NCBI GenBank assembly: GCA_025934595.1
Contig: JAICXU010000104.1
Span: 1-8,301 of the forward strand
From: Polyangiaceae bacterium
GTDB lineage: Bacteria; Myxococcota_A; Polyangia; Polyangiales; Polyangiaceae
Length of the DNA: 8,301 nucleotides
Direction: 5' to 3'
The notes under the pieces were generated by a model. That model had not been told where the DNA came from. It worked only from the letters and a program-made list of their open reading frames with translations, and searched no databases. The translations under genes were made by a program, and so were the position numbers. The stretch's first letter is position 1, and each line of letters begins with the position of its first letter. Positions 4,833 through 8,301 of this stretch are shown piece by piece.

Positions 4833-6104
4833 GTGCACGGCTTTCCGGAATCGGATCCGCAAAAAAGATTTTGGTATGGCGTGTGGTGGAGCGGCGTCGA
4901 CGTGAACGTCGCCGGCGGGAAGGTGACGTACTTCCACGAGCCGGGCGGATCCGACAACGACGGCATCGGAAGCTCACCTCTCCTCGAGGGCAGCTGCTTC
5001 GCGCACGTTCTCTGGCCCGATCCTCGAATCGAGCATCTCACCCACAAGATCCTGCGCGGCTACTCCTCGTGGGTCCTCGCGATGGAGCGAAGCGCGAACG
5101 ATCCCGACACGCTGATGACGCGCGCGTCGTATCCGACCTCGATCCAATCGGACGACGACGGTGTCAGCTACTTCATCGATTACTCGAAGAACCAGCCCGG
5201 CATCGACAACGGCGCCACGGATTACGTGCATATTGCAAATAATCCGATTTGGGGCGACGAGTGGGTGAAGAACAAGCGGAGCAAGGACGACATCGGTCAC
5301 ATGTTCCGCGCCGTCGCCCAGCTCGACACCTGCGACGGCACGTTCACCGAAGCGGGCGCGCAAGACGATCTCGTCGAGCTCCGGAAGCTCTATCAAATGT
5401 GGTCGCGGCGTGTGGAAGACGACGGCTGGGCGATCGCGACGCTCGACGCGAACGATCAAGTCTTCATTCCGCCCGACGAGCTCGCGCACTTCGCGACGGT
5501 GGGCACCGCCGACGTCGAATGTGCCGGCAAGCTCGCGCTCCGTTTGTTCGGACGAAGAACGCCCGGCGATCTCGCGTGCGGGAACGGCATAAGCTCGCTC
5601 GATGCGGCCGCGACCGCCGCGGGACACTCGAACGGAAATATTTTGCGCTCCGATCACGAAGCGGCGACGGGGCATGCGCTTCTCTCGGCGAACGTCGACA
5701 TCGCGCAGGCGCTCGTGGCGGGCCTCGCGCAACGGCTCGACGACATGATGAACGCGTATGCTTCGGGAAATCCCGAGCCGTTTCTCACGCCCGAAGACGC
5801 TGCCGATGTGATCCTCCATTCCGCGAACGCCGGCGTGCCCCTCACGTGGCGCGAGGTCGCGTTCATGCACACGCAAATCGATCTCGCGCATCAGACCTAT
5901 CTCGATCCGTCGAACGACGTCGTCTACAAGACGTTCGATCCCTCGACGCCGGACGGCAGCTATCTCTTTCAGCCGAACGGGCAGGGCCTCCACTTCACGA
6001 GCATCGCGGCGCTCCTCGGACAATGCGCCGCCGAGTGGCGAAACCCAGCGAGCAAGCCCGTGCTCGACTGCGACAAGCTCCGCGCGTGGACGCCCGTGTT
6101 CTGA
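4833..6104 (+). CDS. Body of an interrupted secreted lipoprotein, family not recognised
   Basis: The frame is open from 4635, just after the TGA, to the stop at 6102-6104. The only usable start behind the TGA is the GTG at 4833, which gives 423 residues, has no Shine-Dalgarno and would drop 66 clearly coding codons. I list that ORF, but I think the natural protein starts at 4542 (about 519 residues). The sequence is rich in Trp, Tyr, His and Asp and has no membrane helix. It contains exactly six cysteines (in GSCF, DTCD, VECA, LACG, GQCA and LDCD contexts), which suggests disulfides and an extracytoplasmic location. I see no HExxH, GxSxG or other catalytic signature. The C-terminal third is helical (LFGRRTPGD, then ATGHALLSANVDIAQAL, then DDMMNAYASGNPEPFLTPEDAADVI). 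If only the GTG product is made, it would stay in the cytosol. Confidence 0.75.
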   Translation: MHGFPESDPQKRFWYGVWWSGVDVNVAGGKVTYFHEPGGSDNDGIGSSPLLEGSCFAHVLWPDPRIEHLTHKILRGYSSWVLAMERSANDPDTLMTRASYPTSIQSDDDGVSYFIDYSKNQPGIDNGATDYVHIANNPIWGDEWVKNKRSKDDIGHMFRAVAQLDTCDGTFTEAGAQDDLVELRKLYQMWSRRVEDDGWAIATLDANDQVFIPPDELAHFATVGTADVECAGKLALRLFGRRTPGDLACGNGISSLDAAATAAGHSNGNILRSDHEAATGHALLSANVDIAQALVAGLAQRLDDMMNAYASGNPEPFLTPEDAADVILHSANAGVPLTWREVAFMHTQIDLAHQTYLDPSNDVVYKTFDPSTPDGSYLFQPNGQGLHFTSIAALLGQCAAEWRNPASKPVLDCDKLRAWTPVF

Positions 6105-6121
6105 GCCTGCCCATCGTCTGA

Positions 6122-6127
6122 TACCGT
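6122..6127 (+). promoter_or_regulatory. Candidate -10 element (TACCGT) for a leaderless start
   Basis: TACCGT ends 6 nt before the ATG at 6134, in the 29-nt gap after the preceding stop, with no Shine-Dalgarno site. TTCTGA 17 nt further upstream, overlapping that stop codon, is a poor -35 candidate. Confidence 0.35.
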
Positions 6128-6133
6128 CCGGCC

Positions 6134-6754
6134 ATGAGCCAACTCGCTTACGCCGGCAATCAGGGGATGTCCGCGAATCCGTTTTCGTTCGACGGCTACC
6201 GCATTCAGCGGAAGTTTTTCACGTTCCTCGGACGCGATTTTCAGATCTTCGATCCGAGCGGCAACATGTGCATGTTCGTGCAGCACAAGATGCTGACGTT
6301 CAAAGACGAATGGAACATCTCGACCGACGCGACGCAGCGCCAGCCGCTGGTGCGTGTGAAAGCGCGCGAGGCGATCGGGTTCAACATCACGACCGACATC
6401 ATGGATGCCGCGACTGGGTCGGTCGTCGGCACCGTGCGAAACAAAGGTCTCAAATCGATGGTGCGCGATGCGTGGGAAGTGCTCGACCCGAGCGGCAACG
6501 TCGTCGGCGAGCTCATGGAAGACTCGAACGGGATGCTGCGTCGCATGCTGCCGACCTTTTTCGGCATGCCGATGATTCCAGGTCGCTGGCATCTCGCGAT
6601 CGGCGGGCAGGTCGCGATGGAAATCGTGGAGCAACGCACCTTCTTCGTGAAGACGTTCGATGTACGGATGCACTCCGGAGCCGTGGACCGCCGCTTTTCG
6701 ATTGGCTGCGCTCTGCTCGCGCTCATGAAAGAGCTGCGGCGCGAGCGGCGCTAG
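6134..6754 (+). CDS. LURP-one-related/tubby-like (scramblase-fold) protein
   Basis: This 206-residue protein has the features of the LURP-one-related family (LOR, tubby C-terminal/phospholipid-scramblase fold). An N-terminal strand pair (FSFDGYRIQRKFFTFLGRDFQIFDPSGN) leads to a second similar unit (GTVRNKGLKSMVRDAWEVLDPSGN at about 99-122). After further strands, including the segment around FFGMPMIPGRWHL, there is a hydrophobic C-terminal helix (RFSIGCALLALMKEL), which in this fold is buried inside the beta-barrel. The two DPSGN turns (40-44 and 118-122) mark the internal repeat. Family members are thought to bind membranes or phosphoinositides; in bacteria the role is largely unknown. There is no signal peptide, so it is probably cytosolic or membrane-associated. 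The ATG at 6134 lacks a Shine-Dalgarno site. It may be co-expressed with the small membrane protein 20 nt downstream. Confidence 0.75.
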   Translation: MSQLAYAGNQGMSANPFSFDGYRIQRKFFTFLGRDFQIFDPSGNMCMFVQHKMLTFKDEWNISTDATQRQPLVRVKAREAIGFNITTDIMDAATGSVVGTVRNKGLKSMVRDAWEVLDPSGNVVGELMEDSNGMLRRMLPTFFGMPMIPGRWHLAIGGQVAMEIVEQRTFFVKTFDVRMHSGAVDRRFSIGCALLALMKELRRERR

Positions 6755-6774
6755 TACCTCATACTTGTGCTCGA

Positions 6775-7050
6775 ATGACTCCTTACCGCGAGCCGTCGTC
6801 CCGTCCTGAAGATCGAGCCAACGAGGAGGTGACGGCGGAGACCCGGCGGCGCGGCCTGTACACGTTGCTCCTTGCTGCGATGGTCGCGTCCGGGGTCGGG
6901 TTCATGCTTCGCAGCTCGGGCCTCGGTCTTCGCAACATTCTTTTCATCTGTGCCGGTGCCGGCGCGGTCGTCGTGATCGCGCGACAACCTCCGCGGCCGC
7001 TCGATGAGCCCAAGCCGCCCGAGCCGCCGACCTCCGCCGACGACGTCTGA
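6775..7050 (+). CDS. Small two-helix membrane protein with proline-rich tail
   Basis: This 91-residue protein has an N-terminal basic/acidic segment of about 27 residues, membrane segments at about 28-45 and 53-69 separated by a short Ser/Gly/Arg loop, and a tail with several prolines (RQPPRPLDEPKPPEPPTSADDV). Both ends are predicted to be cytosolic from the Arg cluster before helix 1 and the Arg after helix 2. The tail could contact a partner but shows no known domain. The frame is open much further upstream, but that part only shadows the LOR gene; the ATG at 6775 follows its stop by 20 nt. No Shine-Dalgarno is visible; CATACT at 6760-6765 is a weak -10 candidate. No family is recognised. 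Confidence 0.65.
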   Translation: MTPYREPSSRPEDRANEEVTAETRRRGLYTLLLAAMVASGVGFMLRSSGLGLRNILFICAGAGAVVVIARQPPRPLDEPKPPEPPTSADDV

Positions 7051-7117
7051 GGCGAACGACGCTGGAAATTCCGCGGCGCGAGCGGAGAGAACGACTGGTT
7101 GCGCGAAAAATCGAGTG

Positions 7118-7123
7118 TAGGAT
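7118..7123 (+). promoter_or_regulatory. Candidate -10 element (TAGGAT), overlapping a possible AGGA Shine-Dalgarno
   Basis: TAGGAT ends 6 nt before the ATG at 7130. The inner AGGA could instead act as a Shine-Dalgarno site at 7 nt spacing, so the two readings compete here. TTGCGC at 7099-7104 is only 13 nt upstream, too close for a normal -35. The 79-nt gap after 7050 shows no clear terminator. Confidence 0.35.
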
Positions 7124-7129
7124 TTCAGG

Positions 7130-8301
7130 ATGGGCAAGCGCCGCGCACTCACTTCCATTCTTCTCTTCTCCATTCCGATCGTCGTTGCGATCGGCGTGGC
7201 GTGTGGTGATTCGAACGACGGGTCGACGTTTCCGAACGGATCCGGAGACGCAGGGTTCGACGTCACCACCGGGCCTGGATTCGGCGACGGTGGTTTGACG
7301 GGCACCGGCGATGGAAGCGCGGGTCACGTCGATGCCGTTTCGATCGCGTTCGTGCCCGCATCGCAGACGCTCACCGTCGACGGCGTGAATCCGAAAAGTC
7401 AGGACTATCAGCTCGTCGCGACGTTGAAGGCGGGCGGCACCGTGAACGTCATTCCGGATTCGGTGCAGTTCGATCGCCCCGACATCGCGACGGCGAAGCT
7501 CGACACCGTCACCACGCTCACGACGCCAGGAATCTATGCGGGAACGGGAACGCTGCACGGCGTCTACGGATCGCTCGGCGCGACGGCCACGCTCAGCGTC
7601 GTCGTGAACGAGAAAAATTTGAACGGGGTCTCGAGCGCGATCGCGGGCAAGCTCGACGCCGCGACCACCGCCGATCCGTCGCTCACCTCGATTTTGTATC
7701 CGTACGACCAAACGGTGTTCGCGCTCGGTCTCACGTCGCCGCTCATCATGTGGAACGCGCCGAACACCGGTGACACGTATCGCTTCGAGCTCTCGCAAGC
7801 GAACTACACCTACGACGTGTATTCGACCGTCGCCGGGCTCGGACAGTTTCGCATCGATCAAAAGATCTGGGACATCGTCACCGCGTCGAACAAGTCGGCG
7901 GGCTCGCCGCTCACGCTCAAAGTCTCGCGATACGACGCGACGTCAGGAAACGCCTATATTTCAGCCACGGAATCGTTCACCGTCGCTCCCGAAAGCTTGC
8001 GTGGCGCCATCTATTATTGGACGGCGTCGAAAGACAGCAGTGGAAATTTGAACGGACACATCACGCGATTTCGCCCGGGCACGGGCGCGTCCCCCGTCGT
8101 GCTCAACAACGGCAAATGCATGGGTTGTCACGCCGTCAATGCGAACGGCACGGTGCTCATCGGCGACATCGACGATCAGCACGAGGACAACGCAGCGTTG
8201 CCGCGCACCGATCCTTCGATCGGCCCGTACGGCAATTGGAGCGGCACGCGTCCATGGGCGAGCTTCGACGTCTCGGATTCCACGAGCGATGCCGGCGCCG
8301 C
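7130..8301 (+). CDS. Lipoprotein with Ig-like domain and CxxCH haem-type motif (partial)
   Basis: The frame runs from the ATG at 7130 off the window end: 390 complete codons and no stop. A basic N-terminus and hydrophobic core end in lipobox GVAC, with Cys25 lipidated. A Gly/Asp/Ser-rich linker (26-65) follows. Residues about 67-160 look like a bacterial Ig-like (Big_2-type) domain: VSIAFVPASQTLTVDG, LVATLKAGGTVNV, a GTLHGVYGS turn and TLSVVV. A middle beta-rich region (ILYPYDQTVFALGLTSPLIMWNAP onwards) leads to KCMGCHAVNANGTVL, where C330-M-G-C333-H334 is a CxxCH covalent haem-binding signature. In similar myxobacterial proteins this CxxCH-V-S-x-D-G-x segment often introduces a TolB/PD40-like propeller, so one may follow outside the window. 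A periplasmic or surface electron-transfer or sensor role is inferred, not shown. Confidence 0.85.
   Translation, partial: MGKRRALTSILLFSIPIVVAIGVACGDSNDGSTFPNGSGDAGFDVTTGPGFGDGGLTGTGDGSAGHVDAVSIAFVPASQTLTVDGVNPKSQDYQLVATLKAGGTVNVIPDSVQFDRPDIATAKLDTVTTLTTPGIYAGTGTLHGVYGSLGATATLSVVVNEKNLNGVSSAIAGKLDAATTADPSLTSILYPYDQTVFALGLTSPLIMWNAPNTGDTYRFELSQANYTYDVYSTVAGLGQFRIDQKIWDIVTASNKSAGSPLTLKVSRYDATSGNAYISATESFTVAPESLRGAIYYWTASKDSSGNLNGHITRFRPGTGASPVVLNNGKCMGCHAVNANGTVLIGDIDDQHEDNAALPRTDPSIGPYGNWSGTRPWASFDVSDSTSDAGA

Noticed and set aside
4974..6023. 349-codon minus-strand open frame opposite the interrupted lipoprotein
   Set aside because: Arg/Glu/Val-rich shadow product; the plus frame has normal composition, six spaced cysteines and a matching signal peptide upstream.
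6268..6774. Upstream extension of the small membrane-protein frame into the LOR gene
   Set aside because: The extension is an Arg/Asp-rich shadow of the LOR gene; the natural start is the ATG at 6775 after the LOR stop.
1..8301. tRNA, rRNA, CRISPR array, riboswitch, insertion sequence or attachment site
   Set aside because: I found no regularly spaced repeats, tRNA-like cloverleaf, transposase motif or terminal inverted repeats on either strand.
1..8301. A coherent defence or biosynthetic system
   Set aside because: The genes are mainly independent envelope, regulatory and hydrolase genes with no nuclease-sensor pair, synthetase or carrier motifs; order alone does not support one system.

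Overview
The window is GC-rich, densely coded DNA. Its codon use favours GCG, CGC and GAC/TCG, its lipoproteins carry Gly/Asp/Ala-rich linkers after the lipobox cysteine, and most of its secreted proteins resemble no well-known family. This suggests a member of the Myxococcota, probably a Polyangiales/Sorangium-Labilithrix type. That placement is inferred from style; no marker gene is present. There is no RNA gene, CRISPR array, insertion sequence or phage gene, and I see no defence or secondary-metabolite cluster.

Layout. (1) 1-491, plus strand: the tail of a VOC/glyoxalase-family protein overlapping or abutting a small ArsR-type repressor without metal-binding cysteines. (2) 499-1716, minus: a lipoprotein with a 13-triplet collagen-like Gly-X-Y stalk and a seven-repeat lactonase-like beta-propeller head, ending 7 nt from the ArsR stop (tail to tail). 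(3) 1929-2909, minus: a membrane protein with two Cys4 zinc ribbons. (4) 2982-4444, minus: a probable three-gene operon of a four-helix membrane protein, an MBL-fold hydrolase and a small winged-helix-like protein; the last two are separated by one base. (5) 4542-6104, plus, divergent from the operon: a lipoprotein gene whose signal peptide and mature part lie in the same frame but are split by one in-frame TGA at 4632-4634. (6) 6134-6754, plus: a LURP-one/tubby-like (scramblase-related) protein. (7) 6775-7050: a small two-helix membrane protein. (8) 7130 to the window end: the first 390 residues of a lipoprotein with an Ig-like domain and a CxxCH haem-type motif.

The common theme is the cell envelope: three lipoproteins, three membrane proteins and a lipid-associated fold. 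I see no single pathway linking them. Apart from the 2982-4444 operon and the VOC/ArsR pair, the genes look like independent units. Four starts (2909, 4542, 6134, 7130) have a TAnnnT hexamer ending 6-7 nt upstream and mostly lack a convincing Shine-Dalgarno site, which suggests leaderless transcription. The starts at 1716 and 3963 have good Shine-Dalgarno sites.

The points most worth following are the stop codon splitting the 4542-6104 lipoprotein, the collagen-stalk propeller, and the shared leaderless-type start architecture.
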